Assembly (NCBI RefSeq): GCF_002896965.1
Contig: NZ_LYMM01000038.1
Span: forward strand, 1-64,000
Direction of reading: 5' to 3'
Source: Novosphingobium guangzhouense
GTDB lineage: Bacteria; Pseudomonadota; Alphaproteobacteria; Sphingomonadales; Sphingomonadaceae
DNA: 64,000 nt
Position 1 is the first letter of the stretch. Every line of letters starts with the position of its first letter. The position numbers were made by a program, and so were the translations under genes. Positions 7,868-15,995 of this stretch are shown piece after piece. The notes under the pieces were generated by a model. The model did no database searches and was not told where the DNA came from. It saw nothing but the letters and a program-made list of their open reading frames with translations.

Positions 7868-10375
7868 TCAGTAGATGTCCCGCAGATAGTGGCCGCTTTC
7901 GGCCATCTGCTCCAGCAGCGCGTCGCCCAGCACCGCGCGCAGTGCTGCATCGACGGCGGGTGCCATGCCCAGCAGGCTGCCGCAGACAAGGATCGTCGCG
8001 CCGTCCCCTACGGCCGCGCGCAGGAACGAGGCGGATTGCGGGATCAGGTCCTGCACATAGCGCCCGCAATCGGGATCGCGCGACCAGGTGCGGTCCAGCT
8101 GTGCCAGCGTGCCGTCGGCCAGCCAGCCCTGCAGTTCTTCGTCAAGGAAGGCATCGGATGCGCGGCTGCGCTCGCCCAGCATCAGCCAGTGGCCGCCGAC
8201 GCCGGCTGCCGCCGCCTGCCGCAGATGTCCGCGCAGCCCCGCAAGGCCGGTGCCGTTGCCGATCAGGATCAGCTTGCCGTGATCATCGGGAACGCGGAAG
8301 CCGGGGTTGCCATGAAGGCGCAGCGCGATCTCGGTTCCCAGCGGCGCATGTGCGGTCAGCCAGCCCGATCCGAGGCCCAGCGTGCCGTCATCGCGGCGGA
8401 CCTGACGCACGATCAGTTCGATGCGCCCGTCGCCGGGGATCGATGCGATCGAGTATTCGCGGTGGGGCAGGGGACGCAGTGTGGCGACGATCTCTTCCGC
8501 CGATCCGCCGAGCGTTTCGGGCAGCACGGATTCGCCAAGGTGTGCGGCCAGAGTGCGGCTGTGTACCTCCTGAGTGCCGTTGAGTGCCGTTGAGTGCAGC
8601 AGCGCCGAAACCGCCGCGGGATCGTTGCAAGGGCGGATTTCCGCGATATCTCCGGCCTTCCAGTCGTGCGGCGCATCCTCCAGCGGCTCAAGCGCGATCA
8701 GGAACGCAGGGCCGCCCAGACTGCCCGGATTGAGCAGGCTGCGCGCCGCCAGCCGCCAGCGGGCGTAGCGCGCCGGGGCAAAGTCCGCGGCCATCGGATC
8801 GGCGCCCAGCGCGGTCAGCTGCTGCTGCCACTGGCGCTCGGCGTCGACATCCTCGCCATCGACCTCGATGGTATCGAACAGCCGCCGCCCACCGCCTGCA
8901 TGAAGCCAGCGGTCGACTTCGTGGCCGAAGGCGCAGAACTGCGGATATTCGCGATCTCCCAGCGCCAGGACGGCGTAATCCAGATCTTCCACCGCCAGCG
9001 GGGAGGCCATTGTTTCCCTGGCGAAACGGCGGGCGCGATCGGGCGGTTCACCCTCTCCATACGTGCTCACGACGAAGAGCGCGCGGCGGGTTTCCGCCAG
9101 TACAGAGCCGTCGACCGAGGACAGCGGCAGCACTTTCGCGCCGCCCATGACCGCCGCCGTCTGCCGCGCCAGCCGCTCCGCCCCGCCGGTCTGGCTGGCA
9201 TAGGCGACCAGCATGTCCCCGTTGCCCGTGTCCCCGCTTCCGGCCAGCCCCTCGACCTGTGCCAGCGCCCGCTTGCGGCGGCGGCGCGCGATGTAGAGCA
9301 GCAGTCCGGTGACGGTGAACAGTGGCATCGCCAGACTGGTCACGAAGATGACAAGGCGGCCGGGAAGGCCGAATATCGCGCCGCGATGAACCTCGAACAT
9401 GCTCGTCGCGACGACCTTGCCCAGCGCGCGGTCGGCGTAGCGATCGGCTTTGCCCACCCGGCCATCGGCAAGGTCGATGTCGATGTTGTCGGTCATGCGA
9501 TCATGCCGCGCCCCGGCCAAAAGCACGCGGAAGGTCGCTTTCGTGCCGGTTTCGGGCAAGCTTACCGACACCGAATCGAAGCGCCCCCCAGTCTCGCGCA
9601 GCAGCGTCTGCCAAGCGGCGGCAAGCGGCAGGGCGGGCTGCGGCGCGGCATCGTCCGGCTTCCCGCCATGATCACCCTCGCGCTCGGCAGAGCCGGTGAG
9701 CACCACCAGCGCGCCTTCGCGATACCATTCGTAGGACCACCATAGCCCGGTGAAGGCGCTCAGCAGGTAGGCGATCACCACCCAGCTGCCGATGATCACG
9801 TGCAGTTCGCGGTAGAGGTTGCGCCCGCTCTTGCGCCAGTCGAGCACCAGCCACGCCCGCCAGTCCAGCGCGCGGCGGGGCCAGCGCAAGTAGAGGCCGG
9901 AAAGAGCGAAGAAGATCAGCGCAATCGTGGAAAATCCGGTGATCTGCCGGCCCCAGCCTTTCGATCCGCCCGGCAGAGCCAGCCAGCGATGGATATCCTC
10001 CATCGTGCGGAAGAACCCGGCGCCCACCGGCTGGCCGAGCAGGCGGCCGCTACGCGGATCGACATAGCTGCGCTCTCCGCGTCGCTGGCCCGGTTCCGCC
10101 GTGAACTGCACCTGCCATGCGCGCGCGGGATCGGCTTCCACGGTCAGCCGTTCGACCCGCAGGCCGCCGCGTCCTGCCGAAGCGCGCGCGATCACGGCAT
10201 CGGGGGAGAGCGCAGGGGCGGAACCGGGGGCAAGCGTGACGATGCCGGGGCTCAGCACGCGCATGATCTCGTGCTCGAAGCTCAACGATGCGCCGGTAAG
10301 GCCCATTGCGGCCAGCACGAGCCCGGCGGTGATGCCCAGAAACCAATGAATTTGAAACAGAATCGTCCGCGTCAC
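7868..10375 (-). CDS. PepSY-flavodoxin-FNR fusion, membrane flavoprotein reductase
   Basis: An 835-residue fusion. The N-terminal half is a PepSY-associated membrane domain with four membrane segments (ILFQIHWFLGITAGLVLAAM, ITGFSTIALIFFALSGLYL, HVIIGSWVVIAYLLSAFTG and LVIFVTSLAMPLFTVTGLLL) and conserved His residues that may bind haem. Next is a flavodoxin domain (LVAYASQTGGAERLARQTA, STYGEGEPPDRA, LGDREYPQFCAFG) and an FNR-like NADPH/FAD reductase ending ILVCGSLLGMAPAVDAAL. Such fusions move electrons from NADPH across the inner membrane and are usually linked to iron uptake, as ferric or siderophore reductases. A Fur-like palindrome lies about 110 bases upstream. A 10-base repeat interrupts the reductase part. 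Confidence 0.8.
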   Translation of the reverse strand: MTRTILFQIHWFLGITAGLVLAAMGLTGASLSFEHEIMRVLSPGIVTLAPGSAPALSPDAVIARASAGRGGLRVERLTVEADPARAWQVQFTAEPGQRRGERSYVDPRSGRLLGQPVGAGFFRTMEDIHRWLALPGGSKGWGRQITGFSTIALIFFALSGLYLRWPRRALDWRAWLVLDWRKSGRNLYRELHVIIGSWVVIAYLLSAFTGLWWSYEWYREGALVVLTGSAEREGDHGGKPDDAAPQPALPLAAAWQTLLRETGGRFDSVSVSLPETGTKATFRVLLAGARHDRMTDNIDIDLADGRVGKADRYADRALGKVVATSMFEVHRGAIFGLPGRLVIFVTSLAMPLFTVTGLLLYIARRRRKRALAQVEGLAGSGDTGNGDMLVAYASQTGGAERLARQTAAVMGGAKVLPLSSVDGSVLAETRRALFVVSTYGEGEPPDRARRFARETMASPLAVEDLDYAVLALGDREYPQFCAFGHEVDRWLHAGGGRRLFDTIEVDGEDVDAERQWQQQLTALGADPMAADFAPARYARWRLAARSLLNPGSLGGPAFLIALEPLEDAPHDWKAGDIAEIRPCNDPAAVSALLHSTALNGTQEVHSRTLAAHLGESVLPETLGGSAEEIVATLRPLPHREYSIASIPGDGRIELIVRQVRRDDGTLGLGSGWLTAHAPLGTEIALRLHGNPGFRVPDDHGKLILIGNGTGLAGLRGHLRQAAAAGVGGHWLMLGERSRASDAFLDEELQGWLADGTLAQLDRTWSRDPDCGRYVQDLIPQSASFLRAAVGDGATILVCGSLLGMAPAVDAALRAVLGDALLEQMAESGHYLRDIY
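8571..8600. repeat. 10-bp tandem repeat inside the reductase gene
   Basis: Two exact copies of TGAGTGCCGT plus a third degraded copy (TGAGTGCAGC). It codes for the HSTALNGTQ area between the flavodoxin and FAD-binding parts. A gain or loss of one 10-base unit would shift the reading frame. Confidence 0.8.
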
Positions 10376-10484
10376 TTCGGCCTTGCCCCCTATGCGGGGC
10401 CGCCTTTCGAAGCGCCCCCCGGAGAAAGCACGAGCCGATTGGCCTTGCGGGCTTTCACTTCCCTCTCACGGGGATTTCGGCTAA

Positions 10485-10499
10485 TGCGACCAAATCGCA
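10485..10499. promoter_or_regulatory. Fur-like palindrome upstream of PepSY reductase
   Basis: TGCGACC-A-AATCGCA has arms TGCGA/TCGCA arranged in the 7-1-7 spacing of Fur-type operators, and extends to ATTGCGA on the reading strand. It lies about 110 bases before the reductase start, in the right place for iron-responsive control of a ferric-reductase-like gene. The match is by layout and not by an exact consensus. Confidence 0.4.
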
Positions 10500-10630
10500 A
10501 TAGCAAGTGTTTTCATGGAAGCGCGGGATTATCGTGCCTTCCACCGATCCCATGACGCGGGTCGTGCGGGCCGGGTGACAGCGGGCGTAGCCGCTGGTAT
10601 CACAAGCCCTCATGGCTGGAACTGCTGATC

Positions 10631-10807
10631 ATGACGAATGAAGACCCCGGCGATGGGGGCGGCCTCCACAAGAGGGGTGAAGCTGCGTCCGATACGCGTT
10701 CTGCGCCGATGCGGATCGGGGCAAGGCCGATTGTCTGGACTTGGTGGCTGTTGGCGGGGCTGTTCAGCCTGGCGCTTTGGGCCGGCATAGTATCGCTGGC
10801 GACATGA
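10631..10807 (+). CDS. tiny single-pass membrane protein (58 aa)
   Basis: An ATG-initiated frame coding a polar N-terminal half (MTNEDPGDGGGLHKRGEAAS) and a clear membrane helix (IVWTWWLLAGLFSLALWAGI) near the C-terminus, so probably an N-in tail-type anchor. It reads outward from the divergent PepSY-reductase gene. No family is recognised. The polar-then-hydrophobic layout and position at the start of an otherwise empty region support it, but its shortness leaves doubt. Confidence 0.5.
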   Translation: MTNEDPGDGGGLHKRGEAASDTRSAPMRIGARPIVWTWWLLAGLFSLALWAGIVSLAT

Positions 10808-10991
10808 ATGCTGCGCCTCCTAAGTGCTTGAATTGCACCTTTGTAATTTGAGATTAGGTGAAAATACGCAGATATACCTGCCCGCAGGGTATCGCTGCCG
10901 CCATGGGCCAGGCCCCGGCGCGCCGCGAGCCGCATGTCGGACCCTCAAACGGGTTCTTCGGGTAGCAAAAACAAAAGAAAAGTCGGATTGC

Positions 10992-11021
10992 ACAAGCTCG
11001 GGACGATGTTCCCGAGCTTGT
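10992..11021. terminator. bidirectional terminator-like hairpin
   Basis: A perfect inverted repeat ACAAGCTCGGGA / TCCCGAGCTTGT with a 6-base loop, between two converging genes (the small membrane gene at 10631 and the zinc-ribbon gene ending at 11119). There is no T-run, so termination, if any, may be Rho-assisted. Confidence 0.6.
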
Positions 11022-11049
11022 AAGCTAATCGCAGGCGGCCTGACGGTGC

Positions 11050-11094
11050 TGCTTTTTCAAGCCCTGCTTTTTCGAGCCCTGCCTTTCCGGACCT
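11050..11094. repeat. three 15-bp tandem units
   Basis: TGCTTTTTCAAGCCC, then TGCTTTTTCGAGCCC, then a degraded third copy TGCCTTTCCGGACCT, in the region downstream of the zinc-ribbon gene. They look like a slippage product with no visible role. Confidence 0.65.
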
Positions 11095-11118
11095 TGCCGA
11101 AGGCCGCAACGTCCGCGG

Positions 11119-12036
11119 TCAGTCCGGCTTCCAGCCAATCTCGGCGGCGGCTGCGGACTTGGGGATGTCGGTCAGTGCTTCGTTGACGGTGATCGTTTCG
11201 CCGGGGGCCAGGCGGTTCTTTGCGGGTACCACTTCCTTGGCGTAGACGATCGTTTCGCGCCGATCCCTGAGCACCACCAGCAATGACGGCACCTTGCGCG
11301 TTTCAGCCCCGATATTGGTGATGGTGCCGCTGACGCTGAAGAATTCGGTCCCGTCGGGCAGGGGTTTGCGATCCTGGCGGCCGCGCGGGAAATCCAGCTT
11401 GAGGTCCGGCTGGGCCTGGCTGAATGTTGCGCGCGGGATCGGCAGCCAGTCCGGCAGGCCGCCCACCGCGACCGCCACGGCAAGGCCAAGCGTGGCCACG
11501 GCGAAGACGATCGCGGCGAACGTGCCGATCCGCGACCAGTTGCGGCGCGGGCGGAACGGCGGCGAGAAATCGAAGCTCGACGGCCCTTCGTCGGCATAGG
11601 TCTTGTTGGCGGTATCGTCGTAATAGACCGGCCCGGAACGCCGGGACGGCGCGGGAGCCGGCATCGGATCGGCGCGGCGGGGTTCTGCTGCGGGTTCGGG
11701 CGCAGCTTCTGCCGCGCGCGGCACGACGACCGCAGGGCGCGGGGCCGGGCGCGGGGCAGGAGCCTGAGGAGCGGGGGCCTGAGGAGCAGGAGCTTGCGGG
11801 ACAGCCGCCTGAGGAACAGGGGCCGCAGGCGCTTCGACCTGAGGCGGCGGCGCGGCCACATCTGCTTGAGCAGGGGCGGCGATCGCCCCTTCGGTCTCCA
11901 GTTCCGGTCCTTCCTGGAACCAGCTGTGGCGGCACTTCGCGCAGCGCACGGTCCGGCCTTCCACGCCGATGGCGCTGTCGGGAACAGCGTAGCGCGTGGA
12001 GCAGGCAGGACAGGCGATGATCATGATCGCATCCAT
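11119..12036 (-). CDS. MJ0042-type zinc-ribbon membrane protein
   Basis: A protein of about 305 residues. It opens with a zinc ribbon, MIIACPACSTRY...VRCAKCRHSW (two CxxC pairs), the MJ0042 family signature. A long Ala/Pro-rich linker follows (many QAPAPQAPAPR units), then a single membrane helix (FAAIVFAVATLGLAVAVAVG) and a C-terminal DUF3426-like domain ending EALTDIPKSAAAAEIGWKPD. The gene is divergent from ftsE, a neighbour pairing common in alphaproteobacteria. Function unknown. Two starts are possible, 12036 (MDAIM) or 12024 (MIIAC); 12036 has a weak AAGG seven bases upstream. Confidence 0.8.
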   Translation of the reverse strand: MDAIMIIACPACSTRYAVPDSAIGVEGRTVRCAKCRHSWFQEGPELETEGAIAAPAQADVAAPPPQVEAPAAPVPQAAVPQAPAPQAPAPQAPAPRPAPRPAVVVPRAAEAAPEPAAEPRRADPMPAPAPSRRSGPVYYDDTANKTYADEGPSSFDFSPPFRPRRNWSRIGTFAAIVFAVATLGLAVAVAVGGLPDWLPIPRATFSQAQPDLKLDFPRGRQDRKPLPDGTEFFSVSGTITNIGAETRKVPSLLVVLRDRRETIVYAKEVVPAKNRLAPGETITVNEALTDIPKSAAAAEIGWKPD

Positions 12037-12201
12037 AAGCACGCCTTGCTCGCGCGCGACAAGCACCCCGCCTGTGGGTTCACGCCATGACGCTCTTTTT
12101 TCCACATGCATGGATGGCTATAGGCATGAAAGTCGCCTGTTCGATCCCAGTTCGGCCCGGCTCCCGACAAGTTACCTTATGCAACACGATCCTTGGCGAG
12201 C

Positions 12202-12915
12202 ATGACCAGCGACGGGGAAATCATTCACTTCGACAATGTCGGCCTGCGCTACGGCACCGATCGTGAGGTGCTGAGCGACCTGACGTTCACGCTCTATGCC
12301 GGCAGGTTCTATTTCCTGACGGGGGCAAGCGGCGCGGGGAAGACTTCGCTGCTCAAGCTGCTGTACCTTGCGCAGCGCCCATCACGCGGGGCCATCCGCA
12401 TGTTCGGGACGGACGCGATCACCCTGCCGCGTGCGCGCCTGCCGGTGATGCGGCGACGGATCGGGGTGGTGTTCCAGGACTTCCGGCTGGTCGAGCATCT
12501 TTCCGCTTTCGACAACGTGGCTCTGCCGCTGCGGGTGGCGGGCCATGCGGAGAAGGATATCGCCGGGCCGGTGCGCGATATCCTTGAATGGGTGGGCCTT
12601 ACCGACCGTATCGATGCCAGCCCCGCCACGCTTTCGGGCGGAGAGCAGCAGCGCGTGGCCATCGCCCGCGCCGTCATCGCCCGCCCCGCCATGCTGGTGG
12701 CGGACGAGCCGACCGGCAACGTCGACCCGGACATGGCGGCCAAGCTGATCCGCCTGTTCGAGATGCTCAACCGGCAGGGCACCACGGTTGTCGTCGCCAC
12801 GCATGACCTCGACCTGCTGCGCAAGGTGCCCGAAAGCCTGATCATGCGGCTGGACAAGGGGCGGCTTTCCGATCCCACCGGCGCGCTGCGCTATCCGCCA
12901 AGGAAGCTGACGTGA
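12202..12915 (+). CDS. ftsE: FtsE, cell-division ABC ATPase
   Basis: A 237-residue ABC ATPase: Walker [10 protein letters not shown] at residues 41-49, signature [16 protein letters not shown], Walker [13 protein letters not shown] and the H-loop [10 protein letters not shown]. FtsE with FtsX forms the inner-membrane complex that couples the divisome to activation of peptidoglycan hydrolases. The ATG at 12202 is preferred over a TTG three codons upstream. It overlaps ftsX by 4 bases. Confidence 0.95.
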   Translation: MTSDGEIIHFDNVGLRYGTDREVLSDLTFTLYAGRFYFLTGASGAGKTSLLKLLYLAQRPSRGAIRMFGTDAITLPRARLPVMRRRIGVVFQDFRLVEHLSAFDNVALPLRVAGHAEKDIAGPVRDILEWVGLTDRIDASPATLSGGEQQRVAIARAVIARPAMLVADEPTGNVDPDMAAKLIRLFEMLNRQGTTVVVATHDLDLLRKVPESLIMRLDKGRLSDPTGALRYPPRKLT

Positions 12916-13844
12916 GGGGCCCTTCCGTTTCTGCGTCTGTCATAGGCCGGTGGTTCAACGCCGGAAGCCGGGTCGAACTGATCCCGCAGGGGCGCATGTC
13001 GGGGCCGATGCCGTGGGTCATCGCGATCATGGTGGCGATGACCGCCATCGCGCTGGCGGCAGGACTGGCGCTGGGCAATGCCGTTTCGGCGGCGAAGGCG
13101 GAGATCGACGGCGGCGTCACCGTCCAGATCATCGAGCCGCGCGCCGACATGCGCGCGCAGCAGGCCACCCGTGCGGTGGAGGCGATCAAGACGATGCCGG
13201 GCGTCGCGGGTCTGCGGCAGGTTCCGCAGGCGGAACTGGATGCGCTGATCGAACCCTGGCTGGGAACCGGCATCGCCGCCGCCACGGGTTCGGCGATCCC
13301 GGTGCCCGCGCTGATCGACGTTCGGCTGAACGGGCCTGCCAGTGCGGCGCAGCTGGCCGCGATCGCAAGGCGGGTTACGCCGGTGGCGCCATCCGCACGC
13401 ATCGATGCGCAGTCCAACTGGCTGAAGCCGGTGTTCGATGCGATGGTATCGCTGCAAGTGCTGGCGATGGTGATCGTGGCCCTGCTGGCCGGAGCGCTGG
13501 CAGCGGCGGTGCTGCTGGCGGCGCGCTCGGCGCTGGGGGCCAATCGCGACACCATCGAGATCGTGCACCTGCTGGGCGGCACCGATGCACAAGTGGCGCG
13601 CGTGTTCCAGCGTTCCATCGGCTATGACGCCGCAGGCGGCGGCGCGGTGGGGCTGCTGCTGGCGCTGGTGGTGATCCTTTCGCTGGGGCGGCGGTTCGAT
13701 GGCCTGGGGGCCGGATTGGTGGACAACGGCGCGCTGGTGTGGAGCGATTGGCTGATCCTGGCGCTGGTGCCGGTGCTGGCGACACTGCTCGCCATGCTCA
13801 CAGCCCGGCTCACCGTGCTGCACGCGCTGCGAAAGATGCTGTAA
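12912..13844 (+). CDS. ftsX: FtsX, cell-division ABC permease
   Basis: A 310-residue permease starting with GTG overlapping the ftsE stop (GTGA). It has an N-terminal cytoplasmic part, a first membrane helix (WVIAIMVAMTAIALAAGLAL), a periplasmic domain and three C-terminal helices (MVIVALLAGALAAAVLLAAR, AAGGGAVGLLLALVVILSL, LILALVPVLATLLAMLTA), with the conserved EIVHLLGGTDAQVARVF loop. It partners FtsE in septal peptidoglycan remodelling. The gene is followed by a YdcF-like gene and plsC. Confidence 0.93.
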   Translation: MRGPSVSASVIGRWFNAGSRVELIPQGRMSGPMPWVIAIMVAMTAIALAAGLALGNAVSAAKAEIDGGVTVQIIEPRADMRAQQATRAVEAIKTMPGVAGLRQVPQAELDALIEPWLGTGIAAATGSAIPVPALIDVRLNGPASAAQLAAIARRVTPVAPSARIDAQSNWLKPVFDAMVSLQVLAMVIVALLAGALAAAVLLAARSALGANRDTIEIVHLLGGTDAQVARVFQRSIGYDAAGGGAVGLLLALVVILSLGRRFDGLGAGLVDNGALVWSDWLILALVPVLATLLAMLTARLTVLHALRKML

Positions 13845-13876
13845 CCGCAGCGAACTCCTAATATAGCTATCAACGT

Positions 13877-14416
13877 ATGTTTCGCCGCTTCACCGCATCT
13901 GTCGTGCTGCTCTGGGCTTTCGGGTTCCTGTGGTTTGCCGTGGCGCTCCCCGGACCGCTGCCGGCGAGCGTGAAGACCGATGCGATCATCGTGCTGACCG
14001 GCAGCCAGGGCCGGATCGAACATGCGGTCAAGGTGCTGGAAGCCGGGAAGGCCCCGGACCTGCTCGTTTCCGGTGTCGATCGCGAAGTGCGCCCGCGCGA
14101 ATTCGCGGTGCAGTTCCGCGTGCCGGCACGCCTGATGCGCTGCTGCGTGACGCTGGGCTACCGCGCCTACGATACGCGCTCCAACGCGGTGGAGGCGGCG
14201 CAGTGGGTGGCGGAGCATAACGCCAAGTCGGTGCGGCTGGTCACTGCGGACTGGCACATGCGCCGCGCCGCGCTGGAGATCGCGCGGGAATTTCCCGACG
14301 AAGTGCGCCTTGAACTGGACGGCGTGCCTTCGCACCCCAGCCTGAGCACGCTTTTCCTCGAATATCACAAGCTGCTGGCGCGTGCCGCGCTCAACCTCTG
14401 GGAAGCCCTGCGATGA
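13877..14416 (+). CDS. YdcF/DUF218 family protein
   Basis: A 179-residue protein with an N-terminal membrane anchor or signal (VVLLWAFGFLWFAVALPGP) followed by a DUF218 domain: DAIIVLTGSQGRIEHAVKVL, LLVSGVD, DTRSNAVEAAQWV and LVTADWHMRRAALEIAREF. Members of this family (YdcF, ElyC/YcbC, SanA) act near the envelope; ElyC is tied to lipid-carrier and peptidoglycan metabolism. It overlaps plsC by 4 bases, which fits a membrane or envelope role. Confidence 0.85.
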   Translation: MFRRFTASVVLLWAFGFLWFAVALPGPLPASVKTDAIIVLTGSQGRIEHAVKVLEAGKAPDLLVSGVDREVRPREFAVQFRVPARLMRCCVTLGYRAYDTRSNAVEAAQWVAEHNAKSVRLVTADWHMRRAALEIAREFPDEVRLELDGVPSHPSLSTLFLEYHKLLARAALNLWEALR

Positions 14417-15117
14417 AGTCCGAAAAGGTGAGCCCGCTGGACGTGGTGCGCTCGCTGCTGTTCTACCTGGTGTTCTATCCGGGCACCGTGGTCATGGTCA
14501 TCGCCTGCTTCGTTGCATCGATGTTCGGCGACGAGGCGATGCGACGGACGGTGCGTGGATGGGCGCTGTTCCATCGCTGGTGCGCGCGCTGGCTGCTGGG
14601 CATCCGCCTTGTCATCGAAGGTGAACTGCCGGACGAGGGCGTGCTGGTGGCGATCAAGCATGAAAGCTTCTACGAGGCGATCGACCTGCCCGCGCAGATG
14701 CGGCGTCCCGCGCCGTTTCCCAAGGCGGAACTGGCCGAGATCCCCGGTTGGGGCTGGGCGGCGCGGCGCTATGGCACGGTCGTCGTCGAACGGGGAGAGG
14801 GCGCCAAGGCCCTGCGCGCCATGGTGTCGAGCGCGCGCGGGTTTGCGGCGCAGGGGCGTCCGCTGGCGATCTTCCCCGAAGGTACGCGCGTGCCGACCGG
14901 CGAACGACCGCCGCTGCAGTCGGGCTTCGCGGGGCTCTACAAGCTGCTGGCGCTGCCGGTCGTGCCGGTGGCGGTGAACAGCGGGCGGCTGTACCACCGC
15001 CGCTGGAAGAAGCCGGGCACGATCACCCTGCGCGTGGGCGAACGCATCGCCCCCGGCCTCCCGCGTGATGAGGTGGAGGCGCGCGTCCACGCCGCGATCA
15101 ACGCGCTGAACGTCTAG
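14413..15117 (+). CDS. plsC: 1-acyl-sn-glycerol-3-phosphate acyltransferase
   Basis: A 234-residue PlsC-type enzyme that acylates lysophosphatidate to phosphatidate at the inner membrane. It has one or two N-terminal membrane helices (SLLFYLVFYPGTVVMVIACF), the motif I region KHESFYEAIDLP, PKAELAEIPGWGW and the FPEGTR motif III. Motif I reads H-x4-E in place of the classical H-x4-D; to my knowledge this is common in alphaproteobacterial PlsC. The start overlaps ydcF; its stop overlaps the 3' end of the opposing transglutaminase gene by 4 bases. Confidence 0.9.
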   Translation: MKSEKVSPLDVVRSLLFYLVFYPGTVVMVIACFVASMFGDEAMRRTVRGWALFHRWCARWLLGIRLVIEGELPDEGVLVAIKHESFYEAIDLPAQMRRPAPFPKAELAEIPGWGWAARRYGTVVVERGEGAKALRAMVSSARGFAAQGRPLAIFPEGTRVPTGERPPLQSGFAGLYKLLALPVVPVAVNSGRLYHRRWKKPGTITLRVGERIAPGLPRDEVEARVHAAINALNV

Positions 15118-15890
15118 GCCGCGCTCACTTCGACCGTCTGCGAAACCATCTCCACGTCGCCATAGCTGGTGAGGAACGAGACGTCCGCCGCGTCCCGACC
15201 GACGCCGATCTTGGCGACCCGGTCCGGCGTGGTCATCCCGGTTGCATCGACAAGGTGCCAGGCGCCGTCGAGGAACACTTCGGCGATGGCATGGAAGTCC
15301 TGCGGCTCCACGCCGATGCCATAGGCGCTGGCGAAGCGCGCCGGGATGGCGCTGGCGCGGACAAGCGCGATCATCAGGTGCGCATAGTCGCGGCAGACGC
15401 CCTTGCGGCTGTTGAACGTGTCGGCGGCGGTCGTGAAGGCGTCGCTTGAGCCGGGCTCGTATGTCAGCGTGCCCGCGATCCAGTCGCGGATGGCGCCGAC
15501 CCGCGCGCCGCCCTGCAGCCCGGCGAATTCGCTCTCCACGAATTCGTGAAACGTGTCCGAGGTGCAGTAGCGCGAAGGCATCAGGTAATCGATCGTCTCG
15601 CCGGGCAGCAGGTGCGGCGGGACAGCGGCAAGCATATCTACCGGTGCCAGGAAGCGGTCGACCTCCACCCGTGCCTCATAGCGCACGGTCAGCGGCGCGG
15701 CGGTGCGCAGCCAGATACGCTCTCCGATGCAGGCCTGCGCGGGGACGCGGGCGAAATGGTCGAGCGGCGGCAGTTCGATGTGGGCATGCGCGACGTGCTG
15801 TTCCGGGATGATCGCCGCCTCGATCTGGAGCAGCACATCGACGGGGCCGGGCACGGCATATTCAAGCGTGGTCTGGATGGAAAGCTGCAT
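15114..15890 (-). CDS. transglutaminase-like cysteine protease family protein
   Basis: A 258-residue transglutaminase-superfamily protein. The catalytic triad is visible: Cys in RKGVCRDYAHLMIAL, His in DFHAIAEVFL and Asp in WHLVDATG. The N-terminal part is the beta-sandwich typical of this family (LSIQTTLEYAVPGPVDVLLQ). No signal peptide is seen, so it is probably cytoplasmic. These proteins hydrolyse or crosslink peptides, but the substrate is unknown. It is the next gene after tyrC on this strand, separated by a strong terminator. Confidence 0.85.
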   Translation of the reverse strand: MQLSIQTTLEYAVPGPVDVLLQIEAAIIPEQHVAHAHIELPPLDHFARVPAQACIGERIWLRTAAPLTVRYEARVEVDRFLAPVDMLAAVPPHLLPGETIDYLMPSRYCTSDTFHEFVESEFAGLQGGARVGAIRDWIAGTLTYEPGSSDAFTTAADTFNSRKGVCRDYAHLMIALVRASAIPARFASAYGIGVEPQDFHAIAEVFLDGAWHLVDATGMTTPDRVAKIGVGRDAADVSFLTSYGDVEMVSQTVEVSAA

Positions 15891-15962
15891 GGCATCGGGC
15901 CTTCGAGCAGGAGTTTCGCCCGCTCAAAGCGCGAGACGGCAGGAAGCTCCAAAGCCGATGAG

Positions 15963-15993
15963 ATTCCTCCCCGAATGTGTCTCGGGGAGGAAT
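15963..15993 (-). terminator. terminator of hisC-tyrC
   Basis: A perfect 12-bp stem, ATTCCTCCCCGA / TCGGGGAGGAAT, with a 7-base loop, two bases beyond the tyrC stop. The core CCTCCCCGA recurs in the hairpin at 54231, so it may belong to a dispersed palindrome family. Confidence 0.75.
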
Positions 15994-15995
15994 TT

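Larger units (their letters stand above)
10808..11118. other. intergenic stretch with hairpin and tandem repeats, no gene seen
   Basis: Between the small membrane gene and the leftward zinc-ribbon gene. It contains the 12-bp hairpin at 10992-11021 and three 15-base units at 11050-11094. I see no coding frame with sensible composition and no tRNA-like fold. Confidence 0.5.
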
